From positions 3,000,501 through 3,064,500 of the forward strand of contig NC_022524.1 in the NCBI RefSeq assembly GCF_000473245.1: a DNA stretch of 64,000 nucleotides, given 5' to 3'. The notes under the pieces are model-generated. The model made no database searches. It had not been told where the DNA came from and saw nothing but the letters and a program-made list of their open reading frames with translations. A program made the position numbers and the translations under genes. Positions 25,270 to 34,057 of the stretch are shown here, one piece after another. Positions within the stretch are counted from its first letter, which is position 1. Each line of letters starts with the position of its first letter. Origin of the DNA: Bacillus infantis NRRL B-14911. GTDB taxonomy: Bacteria > Bacillota > Bacilli > Bacillales > Cytobacillaceae.

Positions 25270-27459
25270 TTATTGCTGCTTTATGCTGTTTTCAAAGACG
25301 AAGTTAAGCCTGCCTTCTCCCCATTCTAGCCTGGCCTGAAATTCCTTTTCGCCTTTTTTGAACCCTTTGATAAGATCTGTCTGCCCATCTTTCAAAAGCT
25401 TGCGGACATTTGCCTGGCTTATGGTCTTCCCAAGCACTTTTTTGGATATGGTGAAACGGCAGTCAGAGGCTTTATAATTCGCACAGCCATAAAAAGTCCC
25501 TTTGTCAACAACATCGCCGCCGCACAGCTTACATTTGCCGACCTTCGTGCCCGCACCGCCCCTTTTGCCTTTTTTCCCCGGCCTTCTATCCTTGAATTCC
25601 TCCAGGTCATATCCATCAAAGCTCCACTGGGAACTCTGTTCTGTCGCATCATTGATTAATTTAATTGACAGCTTCTTCGCCTGCTCCATAAATTCTTTTG
25701 GCGATGCTGCCCCCTCACCGATTTCATTCAGGCGCTGCTCCCATTTGGCGGTCATTTCAGGGGATCCAAGCACACTTTCGCCGATTGAATCGATCAAAAG
25801 CTTTCCCTTGTTCGTCGCATACACCTGGTTCTTGCGGACATCAATATACATCCGGTCCTTAAGAATGCCAATGATCCCGGCACGCGTCGCTTCAGTGCCA
25901 AGCCCTTCAGTCTGGTTCATCACTTTGACCAGGTCAGAATCCTCCAAATGCTTCCCGGCAGTTTTCATCAGGGTGATAAGCTGCCCCTCGGTATACCGCT
26001 TAGGCGGCTGCGTCTTGCTCTCTTTAACCTCTGTATCCTGTACAATCCCTCTTTCGCCGGATTCGAGGGACGGGAGATCCTGCTCATCTTCATCTTTAGC
26101 TGCACTCTTCTTGTTGCTGAACAGGACCTTCCTCCAGCCTTCCTGAATCATTTCCTTCCCTTTTGACAGGAAAGCAGCCCTCTCATCCGCCAATGTATGG
26201 ATGGTTGTATAATCGAAGATGGCTTTTTCATAATGGGCGGCAATCAGCCTTTTTACAATCAGCTCATAAATCCTTGCTTCATCGGCACCCATTTTAGCCG
26301 GGTCGGCTGCCTGTTCTGTAGGAATGATGGCATAGTGGTCTGTCACTTTCTTTTCATTCACAAATCTTTTATTATCCAGTATGGATGAAACAGGAAGCGG
26401 GAAAAAAGCTTTAAAAGCATCCATTTTCGAAAGCTTTTCCAGTGTTTCAGGAAATGCCGCCGCCTCCTCTTTCGTGACAAAGCTTGAGTCAGAGCGAGGG
26501 TACGAAATAATTCCTTTCACATAAAGCTTTTGGGCGATTTCCAATGTTTTTTGCGGGGAATATTTGTAAAGTTTGTTTGCTTCAGCCTGCAGGGACGAGA
26601 GATTGAATAAATAAGGAGGCAGGAATTCCTTCCTCTCTTTATCGATTGATTCAATCCTGGCGTTCTTTCCTTCTGCAAACTGCTGGATTTTCCTGGCCAT
26701 CCCTTCATTATCGAGACGGGAATTCCCATCTTTATGCCATTTCCCTTTATATGTCTTTCCTTCCATATTGAAAGTAGCCATGACTTCCCAGAAAGGCTCT
26801 GACTTAAAGTTCTCGATTTCTTTTTCTCTTTTTACAATCAGTGCAAGGGTCGGGGTCTGGACCCTTCCGGTAGAAAACACATCCTGGATCCCTTTTTGCT
26901 GGAGCAGCAGGGTGTATGCCCTCGAAGCATTCATGCCGACAAGCCAGTCGGCACATGCCCTGCTGAGCGCCTCATAATAAATATTTCTTGTCTTAGACTC
27001 ATCAAGGAGATTGGCAAAGCCATTTGTTACAGATTTGGCGGTGAGCGATGAAATCCATAGCCGCTTCATCGGCTTTCTGCTGCCGCACTGAGTCAGAATG
27101 ACTCGGATAATGGCTTCCCCTTCTCTTTCTGCATCACCGGCAATGATGATTTCATTGACTTCTTTATGGTGGACCAGTTCTTTGATGACTTTGAATTGCT
27201 TCCACTTTGACTTGGATACACGGTGCTTAAATTGCTCCGGAAGTATCGGCAGAGTGCTCAGTGACCACTTTTTCCATTTAGAATCATATTCCTCGGGAGG
27301 AACCAGTTCACATAAATGGCCAATGGCCCAAGTCATGAAAGCACCATCAGGGAACAGTTGGTTCGGAGCGATTTCCAGATAGCCTTCTTTTTTCTTAAAT
27401 GAAAATGGGGCGGCAAGCTTCATTCCCTGATCAGGCTTCTCTGCAATAATCAGTTTCAT
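25270..27459 (-). CDS. topB: DNA topoisomerase III
   Basis: A 729-residue type IA topoisomerase. The Toprim start MKLIIAEKPDQGMKLA and the acidic pair in AGDAEREGEAI are present; the catalytic Tyr is in GIISYPRSDSSF (about residue 320). The C-terminus has a zinc-finger-like CKLCGGDVVDKGTFYGCANY block (two CxxC-type positions). Function: decatenation and relaxation of negatively supercoiled DNA. I place the start at 27459 because AAGGAGA lies 6 nt upstream of it. It stands alone between mntR and mntD; no mobile-element genes adjoin it, so it is probably chromosomal topB. Confidence 0.96.
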   Translation of the reverse strand: MKLIIAEKPDQGMKLAAPFSFKKKEGYLEIAPNQLFPDGAFMTWAIGHLCELVPPEEYDSKWKKWSLSTLPILPEQFKHRVSKSKWKQFKVIKELVHHKEVNEIIIAGDAEREGEAIIRVILTQCGSRKPMKRLWISSLTAKSVTNGFANLLDESKTRNIYYEALSRACADWLVGMNASRAYTLLLQQKGIQDVFSTGRVQTPTLALIVKREKEIENFKSEPFWEVMATFNMEGKTYKGKWHKDGNSRLDNEGMARKIQQFAEGKNARIESIDKERKEFLPPYLFNLSSLQAEANKLYKYSPQKTLEIAQKLYVKGIISYPRSDSSFVTKEEAAAFPETLEKLSKMDAFKAFFPLPVSSILDNKRFVNEKKVTDHYAIIPTEQAADPAKMGADEARIYELIVKRLIAAHYEKAIFDYTTIHTLADERAAFLSKGKEMIQEGWRKVLFSNKKSAAKDEDEQDLPSLESGERGIVQDTEVKESKTQPPKRYTEGQLITLMKTAGKHLEDSDLVKVMNQTEGLGTEATRAGIIGILKDRMYIDVRKNQVYATNKGKLLIDSIGESVLGSPEMTAKWEQRLNEIGEGAASPKEFMEQAKKLSIKLINDATEQSSQWSFDGYDLEEFKDRRPGKKGKRGGAGTKVGKCKLCGGDVVDKGTFYGCANYKASDCRFTISKKVLGKTISQANVRKLLKDGQTDLIKGFKKGEKEFQARLEWGEGRLNFVFENSIKQQ

Positions 27460-27693
27460 ATTCATTCTCCTTGCTCGGGACTGCGCAAGTCCGACTTGAT
27501 TATTTTACTGCTAACCTCAATGGCAGCAGGGCCCGAAAAAAAGATTATACATGATTCCAGGCTGTTCAGGCACCCTTTAGCTCCTGTCAGATTGGGACCA
27601 TGCATTTTTTTCAGAATTGAATAAATGGGGGGGTTCTATGGGAGATGGATGGCTTGAGGGTAGCTGCTGATGTACATATGGCTTGAGGCAGCA
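27460..27693. other. Intergenic spacer upstream of topB
   Basis: This stretch holds the presumed topB promoter region and the far side of the mnt terminator. I see no convincing gene or conserved structure; short frames lack ribosome binding sites. Confidence 0.5.
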
Positions 27694-27718
27694 GAAAAAA
27701 GCGCCATTCCCGGCGCTT
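27694..27718 (-). terminator. Terminator of the mntABCD operon
   Basis: Stem AAGCGCCG / (T)GGCGCTT with a short loop, followed on the minus strand by a run of T. It lies about 70 nt past the mntD stop and closes the operon. Confidence 0.85.
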
Positions 27719-27785
27719 CTTCTATTATACTATTAAACTTTCTCTCTTTAAAGCTCCCTGCAAACCAAAAGACTAGAGAGTATGA

Positions 27786-28667
27786 TCATTCTGCTGTACG
27801 GACCCGCAGGCTGTTCCGTTTTTTCATTATATACCCTTTAGTAGGCGAAAACAGGAAAACAAGGGCAAATAGTATTCCATTGGCAGCTGCCATGCTTCCG
27901 GATATCGAGGCATTCAGCCAGCTTGCAGCGAAATATCCGCCGACAGCGGCAGCCGCTCCGATCAATGCACTATAGATAAGCATGGTCCCAAGCCTGTCTG
28001 TCAGCAGGTATGCTGATGCTCCCGGTGCAATCAGCATAGCAACGACAAGGACTGCCCCGACGCTGTCAAAAGAAGCTACAGTTGTAATCGAAACCATTCC
28101 CATGAGCAGGTAATGGATGAACAGAACCGGAATCCCTATCGCTGCTGCCATCTGGGGATCAAAAGATGTAATTTTGAATTCCTTGTAGAATAATCCAATC
28201 AGCAGCAGATTAAACAGCAGGACACCCCCAAGCATCAGAAAGGCTTTCGGGACTTCTGGAAGCATTCCAATCCGGACGACATCCCAAGGGACAAAAGCAA
28301 TCTCCCCCATCAATGCATGGTCGACATCCAGGTGGACATTTTCAGCAAAAAGCGAGACCAGGATTACTCCTACAGCAAACAGGAAGGTGAACACTACGCC
28401 GATTGAAGCATCCTCCTGAACGCCGCTGCTGTTAAAGGTCTGGACAAGGAAGGCCGTTGCCAGACCTGTTGCTGCTGCTCCAAGGAGCATGTAAAATCCG
28501 TTCATGCTCTGGCTGATCAGAAAAGCAAGGACGATTCCAAGGAGCACGGTATGGCTGATGGCATCGGCAAGCATGGAAAGCTTCCGCAATATCAGGAAGC
28601 ATCCGGTGATGGCACAGGTGATTCCGGCCAGTGATCCTACTGCCAAAATCCATAATTCATAGCTCAT
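27786..28667 (-). CDS. mntD: Manganese ABC transporter permease MntD
   Basis: A 293-residue ABC-3 family permease with eight or nine hydrophobic segments. The motif ISHTVLLGIVLAFL (position 36-49) and LIAPGASAYLLTDRLG are typical of Zn/Mn permeases. Its ATG overlaps the mntC stop by 4 nt (ATGA). It forms the membrane channel with MntC, driven by MntB, and imports Mn2+ delivered by MntA. It is the last gene of the operon and is followed by a terminator. Confidence 0.93.
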   Translation of the reverse strand: MSYELWILAVGSLAGITCAITGCFLILRKLSMLADAISHTVLLGIVLAFLISQSMNGFYMLLGAAATGLATAFLVQTFNSSGVQEDASIGVVFTFLFAVGVILVSLFAENVHLDVDHALMGEIAFVPWDVVRIGMLPEVPKAFLMLGGVLLFNLLLIGLFYKEFKITSFDPQMAAAIGIPVLFIHYLLMGMVSITTVASFDSVGAVLVVAMLIAPGASAYLLTDRLGTMLIYSALIGAAAAVGGYFAASWLNASISGSMAAANGILFALVFLFSPTKGYIMKKRNSLRVRTAE

Positions 28668-29977
28668 AGATTCTCTCTCCTTTCTGGAAGGGGAAAAGGT
28701 GAAAGGACCGGCATCATATTATATTGCCAGAGCAGTTTCTCCGCTCTTTTGGCAAGCGGATCTGACGGTTTTACCATCAGCTTTTCAGCCAGCGCTTCCC
28801 TCTGGTCCTCATTAAATTCTTCACTGTGCATCAGGCAAAGTTCATTTATGCGTCCTTTCAGCGTCAGGATATAACCTTCGAGAACGCCTTTGTCCGTGAG
28901 CATCCATCCTCCTGGATCTTTTGCAATTAAATGCTCCTTGTACAGGTCGCTCATCAGCCTCATGGTATGTGATTTTGAGAAAGCGAGCTCATCGGAGATC
29001 CTGCTTTCAGCTATGATCATTTGTTCCTTCCCTGTCTCCCTGTAAGCAGATTCTGTCAGTTTGTACATTGCCCTAAGCACCTGGCTCCTCTTCGTCTTCC
29101 TGTTAAAGACGATTCTTTTGGCCAGCTTTGTCAGCAGTCCTCTCTGCGGGGCAGCCAGGACAGAGAACAGAAATAAGCCAGTAGCCGTAACAACAATGAA
29201 CGGCCCAGTTGCAAGCCCCTGCCCCAGCGTGCTCAGAAGGGTTCCGGCCATTCCTGATAAGGCCCCGAATCCTCCTGAAATGATGACCATTTTCCCAAGT
29301 GACTCTGTCCAATACCTCGCAGCAACGCTTGGTGTGATCAGCATTGCAGCCATAAGGATTACGCCTACCGCCTGGATACCGATGACAACAGTGCCAGCCA
29401 GAAGGGTAAGAAACATAAAGTTCAGCCAGCCGGCAGGAAGTCCGAGCCCCCTCGCAAAATCAGGATCGAAGGTCAGGACCTTCAGCTCTTTAAAGAACAG
29501 CAAAGTCACCACGATGAGAACGGCAGAGGCACCTGCCATCAGCTTTACATCGCTCCCTACCATGGAAGCAGCCTGCCCGAAAATAAAGTCATCCAGCCCG
29601 CTCTTGTTGCCTGCAGGCGATTGGGATATCTTTGTCAGCAGGACAATCCCGAATCCGAAAAATACAGACAATACCAGGCAAATCGCGCTATCCTCTTTTA
29701 GAATTGAGCTGGAAGTGATGAATTGGATACAATAGGCGGCAAGCAGACCGGTAATTGCTGCTCCGATAAGGAGGGCAGGCAGAGATTTTTCACCTGTGAG
29801 CATAAAAGCAATGCATATCCCCGGCAATGCTGCATGTGCAACAGCATCCCCGATCAGGCTTTGCTTTCTCAGAAGGGCTATGCTTCCAAGCACTCCGCTT
29901 GCTGCACCCAGCAGCATTGTTCCAAACAGGACCCACTGTGTATTCGCGTTGCCCAGCATTTGCAATAGTTCATTCAT
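28664..29977 (-). CDS. mntC: Manganese ABC transporter permease MntC with C-terminal winged-helix domain
   Basis: A 437-residue protein. Residues 1 to about 285 are an ABC-3 permease (GDAVAHAALPGICIAF, MLITPSVAARYWTESLG). After NRKTKRSQVLRAMYKL the protein continues as a DtxR-like helix-turn-helix region (RISDELAFSKSHTMRLMSDL, then MLTDKG) and a helical tail. The same fusion length is known for B. subtilis MntC. The cytosolic domain may sense metal or regulate gating; that is inference. The start at 29977 has GAGGTG 6 nt upstream. Overlaps mntD by 4 nt. Confidence 0.92.
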   Translation of the reverse strand: MNELLQMLGNANTQWVLFGTMLLGAASGVLGSIALLRKQSLIGDAVAHAALPGICIAFMLTGEKSLPALLIGAAITGLLAAYCIQFITSSSILKEDSAICLVLSVFFGFGIVLLTKISQSPAGNKSGLDDFIFGQAASMVGSDVKLMAGASAVLIVVTLLFFKELKVLTFDPDFARGLGLPAGWLNFMFLTLLAGTVVIGIQAVGVILMAAMLITPSVAARYWTESLGKMVIISGGFGALSGMAGTLLSTLGQGLATGPFIVVTATGLFLFSVLAAPQRGLLTKLAKRIVFNRKTKRSQVLRAMYKLTESAYRETGKEQMIIAESRISDELAFSKSHTMRLMSDLYKEHLIAKDPGGWMLTDKGVLEGYILTLKGRINELCLMHSEEFNEDQREALAEKLMVKPSDPLAKRAEKLLWQYNMMPVLSPFPLPERRENL

Positions 29978-29987
29978 ATAAGACACC

Positions 29988-30737
29988 TCACTTTTGCTCG
30001 ACCATCACTTGGCCCTTTTCCAGGAAGGCCAGCTTGCCGCCATATGTCTTGTGCAGGTTTTCCATTGTAAATGTTTTATCTGCCGGACCGTGGGCTATGG
30101 TTCTCATATTGAGCAGGATGACAGAATCAAAATATTCTTTTACAGTCTGCAGGTCGTGATGCACAACCAGCACCGTTTTCCCCTGGGCCTTCAATTCATT
30201 CAGCAGGCTGATGATTGCCCTTTCTGTAGCGGCATCCACCCCGACAAATGGTTCATCCATGAAATAGACGCTTGCATCCTGTGCAAGTGCCCTTGCAAGG
30301 AAGACCCTCTGCTGCTGTCCTCCTGACAGCTGGCTGATCTGCCTGTGCTGAAAAGCTTCCATGCCTACTTTGCGCAGGCATTCCCTTGCTGCTTCCACAT
30401 CGGCTCTTTTGGGACGCTTGAACCAGCCGACATGGCCGTATCGCCCCATAAGGACAACATCAAGCGCATTCGTCGGGAAATCCCAGTCTACAGTACCCCT
30501 TTGCGGCACATACCCAACGAGCCTGTCTTTGGGCCGGTATTCTCTGCCGTATACTTTTATCTCCCCCGAAGCTCTCGGAATCAGCCCCAGTATGGCTTTA
30601 ATAAGCGTAGATTTTCCGGCTCCATTCGGCCCGATTATTCCTACCAGGCTTCCTTCCCCGACCGAAAAGCTTACATCGCTCAGGACAGGCTTCTTCTGAT
30701 ATGCGACTGTCAGATTTTTTATTTCTACTGGATTCAT
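29988..30737 (-). CDS. mntB: Manganese ABC transporter ATP-binding protein MntB
   Basis: A 249-residue ABC ATPase: Walker A GPNGAGKSTLIKAI, signature LSGGQQQRVFLARAL, Walker B VYFMDEPFVGVDA and the switch His in VLVVHHDLQTV. It powers Mn2+ import through MntC/MntD. GGAGG lies 7 nt before the ATG. It is preceded by mntA by 11 nt and followed by mntC by 10 nt, so the four genes form one operon. Confidence 0.95.
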   Translation of the reverse strand: MNPVEIKNLTVAYQKKPVLSDVSFSVGEGSLVGIIGPNGAGKSTLIKAILGLIPRASGEIKVYGREYRPKDRLVGYVPQRGTVDWDFPTNALDVVLMGRYGHVGWFKRPKRADVEAARECLRKVGMEAFQHRQISQLSGGQQQRVFLARALAQDASVYFMDEPFVGVDAATERAIISLLNELKAQGKTVLVVHHDLQTVKEYFDSVILLNMRTIAHGPADKTFTMENLHKTYGGKLAFLEKGQVMVEQK

Positions 30738-30748
30738 GGCCTTTCCTC

Positions 30749-31672
30749 CTATTTCAGCGCTTTCGCGATGGTATCGACATTATGCCTATACATCCCCAGA
30801 TAAGTTCCTTCCTCTGTCCCTTCCTCTCCCATTGCGTCAGAGAACAGCTCTCCTCCGATAGAAACGGTATGGCCTTTTTCCTTTGCTCCTTCTATGACCG
30901 CGTTGATGGATCTTTCCGAGATGCTCGATTCAACGAAAACTGCCTTTATATTACGCGTGACCAGTGTATCGACAAGGGCCTGAACATCGCCGAGTCCGTA
31001 TTCGGCATCAGTGCTCAATCCCTGAAGGCCCATCACTTCCATATCGTATGCTCTTCCGAAATAGCCAAAAGCATCATGGGCTGTAACCAGCACACGCTGT
31101 TCTTCCGGAATCCCTGCCATTTCCTTGTCCGCAAATCGTTTTAATTCATCCATTTCTGCAAAATAGGCATCTGCATTTTCCCGGTAGTATTGTTCATTAT
31201 CAGGATCTGCCTTAATCAGTCCTTCTTCTGCCTTTTTGAGAGCGGTTTTCCATAGATCGATATCGAACCATACGTGGGGATCATAGGCTTTGCTGCCGTC
31301 TGCAGCCAAAAGCTTCTCTGGTTCTATAGATTCAGCTATGGCGTATGTGGGTTTCTGTTCATTCATTTTCTCAAAGATATCAAGCATCTTTCCCTCCAGG
31401 TGCAGACCGCTGTAAAAAATGATATCCGCTTCCTGAAGCTTCTCCATATCACCCTGTGTTGCTTTATAAAGATGGGGGTCTGTGCCCGGCCCCATCAAAC
31501 TGTGCACTTCCGCCTTATCCCCCGCTATTATTTTCACAGCATCGGCTATCTGCCCGATCGTTGTGGTGATATAAAGCTTCTTTCCATCCCCTTCACTTTC
31601 AGCGGTCTTCCCGGAGCATCCCCCCAGCACAATCAGACTAAAAGCAAAAGCTAACATCATCCATTTTTTCAA
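30749..31672 (-). CDS. mntA: Manganese-binding lipoprotein MntA
   Basis: A 307-residue cluster A-I substrate-binding protein. The N-terminus has a lipobox (LIVLGGCSG), so it is anchored to the outer face of the membrane. Metal ligands: His in GTDPHLYKAT, His in FYSGLHLEGK, and Glu/Asp in ESSISERSINA and the late EGTYLGMY region. The TTG at 31672 is favoured, as GAAGAGGTG has a 6-nt spacing to it, while the GTG at 31681 lies on that site. First gene of mntABCD, under a promoter with a candidate MntR box. Confidence 0.93.
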   Translation of the reverse strand: MKKWMMLAFAFSLIVLGGCSGKTAESEGDGKKLYITTTIGQIADAVKIIAGDKAEVHSLMGPGTDPHLYKATQGDMEKLQEADIIFYSGLHLEGKMLDIFEKMNEQKPTYAIAESIEPEKLLAADGSKAYDPHVWFDIDLWKTALKKAEEGLIKADPDNEQYYRENADAYFAEMDELKRFADKEMAGIPEEQRVLVTAHDAFGYFGRAYDMEVMGLQGLSTDAEYGLGDVQALVDTLVTRNIKAVFVESSISERSINAVIEGAKEKGHTVSIGGELFSDAMGEEGTEEGTYLGMYRHNVDTIAKALK

Positions 31673-31784
31673 TCCCGACACCTCTTCCTTCTGTTTTTCT
31701 TCATCCTCAGTCCTAAATTGTATGCACCTCTTTTAGCGATGTGCACACTTTTTAAACAGGACTATAAATTTTTAACTAAAACAT

Positions 31785-31832
31785 AAAAGTTTCCTTTGGT
31801 AAACATTTTAACCTCAGTGTAAGATATGTCAA
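31785..31832 (-). promoter_or_regulatory. Sigma-A promoter and candidate MntR operator of mntABCD
   Basis: On the minus strand TTGACA (31832-31827) and TAAAAT (31810-31805) are spaced by 16 nt. Immediately downstream is GTTTACCAAAGGAAACTTTT (31804-31785), an imperfect inverted repeat resembling B. subtilis MntR boxes, which contain a GGAAACT half. The site would cover the transcription start and block initiation when Mn2+ is plentiful. The transcribed leader is about 120 nt. Confidence 0.7.
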
Positions 31833-31841
31833 TCTATTTAA

Positions 31842-31872
31842 TAAAAAAAAATAAACCGGCTGCGCCGGTTTA
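31842..31872 (-). terminator. Terminator overlapping the stop of the 95-residue gene
   Basis: A perfect stem AAACCGGC / GCCGGTTT with GCA-type loop, followed on minus by ATTTTTTTTTAT. The stop codon TAA of the upstream gene is at its edge. Confidence 0.92.
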
Positions 31873-32157
31873 GGGTTGATATGGCTTTATAGACAGATTG
31901 CACTGGGTATACCATCTTTCTTTTGGAATCACATGTGATACAGTAAGGATCAGGGACGGAATTTTCTCGAGAGTAAAAATGATCATGCCGATTTGTTCAT
32001 CTATGATAGAAAAGGAATCGCCGTGAGAACTTTGCACAAAAGTTTTGCCCAGCTGTATGAGCGAACTGAAGATAGCCTGTTTGATTTCAGGATCCAGCTC
32101 GATATTCGGGGAAAATCTTAATATCCATTCCTCATTCCCTATCAAGAACCTGAACAT
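31870..32157 (-). CDS. Unknown 95-residue protein
   Basis: A small soluble protein starting MFRFLIGNEEWILRF, with a good site (AAAAGGTGAGAAG before ATG) and a strong terminator at its end, so it is very probably expressed. No domain is recognised. It contains the pattern GKTFVQSSHGDSFSIIDEQIG, which does not match a P-loop. Hydrophobic strands suggest a compact alpha/beta fold. Confidence 0.65.
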   Translation of the reverse strand: MFRFLIGNEEWILRFSPNIELDPEIKQAIFSSLIQLGKTFVQSSHGDSFSIIDEQIGMIIFTLEKIPSLILTVSHVIPKERWYTQCNLSIKPYQP

Positions 32158-32268
32158 CTTCTCACCTTTTTCTTTGTTTTTCAGCAGGCTGCACTTTATT
32201 CAGGATGCAGCCGGCTGTTTTATAATTTATGAGAAAAAGGGCTGAAAATGACAAGCAATCTCTCCTAT

Positions 32269-33246
32269 TCATAATATCCGTTCGATTTGCAGCCCCCTGC
32301 TGTATCTTAAATCAATGAGGCGGTCTTCTGTCTGCACAAGTGCGGATAAAGGATCATATGGGTGAATCATCAGGATCCTGCCCTCTGACTGGTCTGTCAG
32401 CCTGACCCTAGAACCGGCCAGGCTGTTCATCAGGTTTTGGATAAAAATAAGCATAAAACCAGGTTCAAATGAACCGAAAGCGCCATCCTTCATCTTGCGC
32501 ATGACCTGGTAAAATGGCAGGGCCTCATGGTAAATGCGGGCAGACGACATGGCATGAAAAACGTCTGCAATGGCTGTAATTTTTGCTAAATGCTCTATTT
32601 CCCTTCCTTTCAGGCCCAGCGGATATCCCCTTCCGTCTTCTCTTTCATGATGCTGCAGAACAATAAGGGCTGCTTTCGGGCTTACAGCATCCAAATCCCT
32701 GACCATTTCATATCCATAAACAGAATGAAGTTTCATTTCTTCATATTCTGATAGAGTAAGTTTTCCGGGTTTTGATAGAATTTCATCCGGAATCTTAATT
32801 TTACCGATATCGTGAAGGATGGATCCAAGAAGCAAATCCTCCATCAGTGCTCCGCCAATGCCAAGCCAGCGTCCGATCATCCCGGCTATCATACTGACAC
32901 ATACGGCATGGCTCGAGGTATATCTGTCTTTTCGGTCGAGCTGATGGAAAACATGGGACACTCCGGGAATATCAGCAAGTGTCCGGATGACAGGCAATAT
33001 ATCTTTTTTGATTGCAGTTATTCCAACACCCTTCCCTAGTCTTGCTCCAGCGAATATATCCTCCACCTGCCCCACCGCATGATCGATCAGCCCGGCAGTA
33101 TCCTTCCCGCCTCCTCCATCGCTTATGCAGCCTGAAGCAAACGCAGGAGGTCCTGGCCTGTCTCTTTTCAGCTGGAAAAGGAGCCGATCGATTTCTGCTG
33201 AAGATAAAGGCTTCTCCCTGCCGGGTTCCTTAAAGGTTTTCACCAT
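32269..33246 (-). CDS. HD-GYP domain protein
   Basis: A 325-residue protein. Residues 1-100 lack a recognised domain; about 105-240 form an HD-GYP phosphodiesterase: SSHAVCVSMIAG, LHDIGKIKIPDEIL (metal-binding HD), HHEREDGRGYP (GYP motif) and KITAIADVFHAM. HD-GYP enzymes hydrolyse cyclic di-GMP or related cyclic dinucleotides. No transmembrane or response-regulator receiver domain is visible, so the signal input is unknown. GGAGG is 9 nt before the ATG. Confidence 0.9.
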   Translation of the reverse strand: MVKTFKEPGREKPLSSAEIDRLLFQLKRDRPGPPAFASGCISDGGGGKDTAGLIDHAVGQVEDIFAGARLGKGVGITAIKKDILPVIRTLADIPGVSHVFHQLDRKDRYTSSHAVCVSMIAGMIGRWLGIGGALMEDLLLGSILHDIGKIKIPDEILSKPGKLTLSEYEEMKLHSVYGYEMVRDLDAVSPKAALIVLQHHEREDGRGYPLGLKGREIEHLAKITAIADVFHAMSSARIYHEALPFYQVMRKMKDGAFGSFEPGFMLIFIQNLMNSLAGSRVRLTDQSEGRILMIHPYDPLSALVQTEDRLIDLRYSRGLQIERIL

Positions 33247-33388
33247 CTCACCCTGCCTCCAGAATTATTTTATAGCTTTAATTTTAACAAAAACAGGAAA
33301 CGCCACCTATCATTTTTTGTCCTTTTTTTCATAAATACAAAAGATTCAAAAAATTTAAGAGATTTTTGTAAAAATTCTGCATTATTCC

Positions 33389-33417
33389 TTGACTGGAAAT
33401 TTTCCTTCGTGTATATT
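33389..33417 (+). promoter_or_regulatory. Sigma-A promoter of cspD
   Basis: TTGACT (33389-33394) and TATATT (33412-33417) with a 17-nt spacer. The transcript would carry an untranslated leader of about 110 nt before the cold-shock gene, as is normal for csp genes whose leaders fold in a temperature-dependent way. Confidence 0.75.
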
Positions 33418-33536
33418 ATAGACATCATTTAACAGGATAATTTTTGAGTTTTCCAGAACTAGATAATTATTCTGCTAGTGATAATATTTATTTCGACACA
33501 ATCTGTGTCTTGAAAGGCTTAGGAGGAAAAGTTCAC

Positions 33537-33737
33537 ATGCAAAACGGCAAAGTTAAATGGTTCAATAACGAAAAAGGTTTTGGTTTTATTGAAGTTGAAG
33601 GCGGAGACGATGTGTTCGTTCACTTCACTGCTATCCAAGGCGACGGCTTCAAGTCTTTGGAAGAAGGCCAGGAAGTTTCTTTTGAAATCGTTGAAGGAAA
33701 CCGCGGACCTCAAGCAGCTAATGTTGTAAAACTTTAA
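33537..33737 (+). CDS. cspD: Cold shock protein CspD
   Basis: A 66-residue OB-fold RNA chaperone. The RNA-binding motifs KGFGFI and VFVHF are present, and the sequence begins [20 protein letters not shown] lies 9 nt before this ATG. It binds single-stranded RNA and DNA and prevents mRNA secondary structure at low temperature. The name cspD rests on synteny with ypeQ/ypeP; cspB and cspC are very close in sequence. Confidence 0.93.
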   Translation: MQNGKVKWFNNEKGFGFIEVEGGDDVFVHFTAIQGDGFKSLEEGQEVSFEIVEGNRGPQAANVVKL

Positions 33738-33775
33738 TCAGCACTTATAGATATTGGCCCATTGGAGACCAATTA

Positions 33776-33806
33776 AAAAAGGCTGGCATTTTGCCAGCCT
33801 TTTTTA
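33776..33806 (+). terminator. Terminator of cspD
   Basis: Perfect stem GGCTGGC / GCCAGCC preceded by AAAAAA and followed by TTTTTT. Confidence 0.93.
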
Positions 33807-33821
33807 CATAGGTAAATGAAA

Positions 33822-33858
33822 GCGGCAGCAGACTGTTTCTAAGACAGTCTGCTGCCGC
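33822..33858. terminator. Second strong hairpin, overlapping the ypeQ 3' end
   Basis: A 15-bp perfect stem with a 7-nt loop; its right arm encodes the last codons of ypeQ on the minus strand. On plus it is followed by a long T-rich run, making it a back-up terminator for cspD; on minus it is followed by TTTCATTT. Confidence 0.85.
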
Positions 33859-34015
33859 ATTTTTTTATTTTTTCCCCGATCGTGCATTGAGTAATGCAAA
33901 ATCGGTGAGCGAACCTCTTCCCTTTTTCTTCTTTGTGATACTTGTGGAGAAAGCAGCCTTTGCAGTACTGTTCCATAAGCTCTTCTGTTTCTTTATAGAT
34001 ATCCTTTCGTTCCAA
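33839..34015 (-). CDS. ypeQ: Small zinc-finger protein YpeQ
   Basis: A 58-residue protein read from a TTG start with an AGGAAGG site upstream. The core YCKGCFLHKYHKEE followed by HRFCITQCTIGEKIKKCG gives a Cys/His arrangement C-x2-C...C-x3-C...C, recognised as the zinc-finger family of YpeQ. Its position between cspD and ypeP is the same as in B. subtilis. The C-terminal codons lie inside the terminator stem. Function unknown; probably a nucleic-acid- or protein-binding zinc module. Confidence 0.78.
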   Translation of the reverse strand: MERKDIYKETEELMEQYCKGCFLHKYHKEEKGKRFAHRFCITQCTIGEKIKKCGSRLS

Positions 34016-34057
34016 CTCTGTCCTTCCTTTCCTCTTCAGAAAACAATATTCCAGCTT

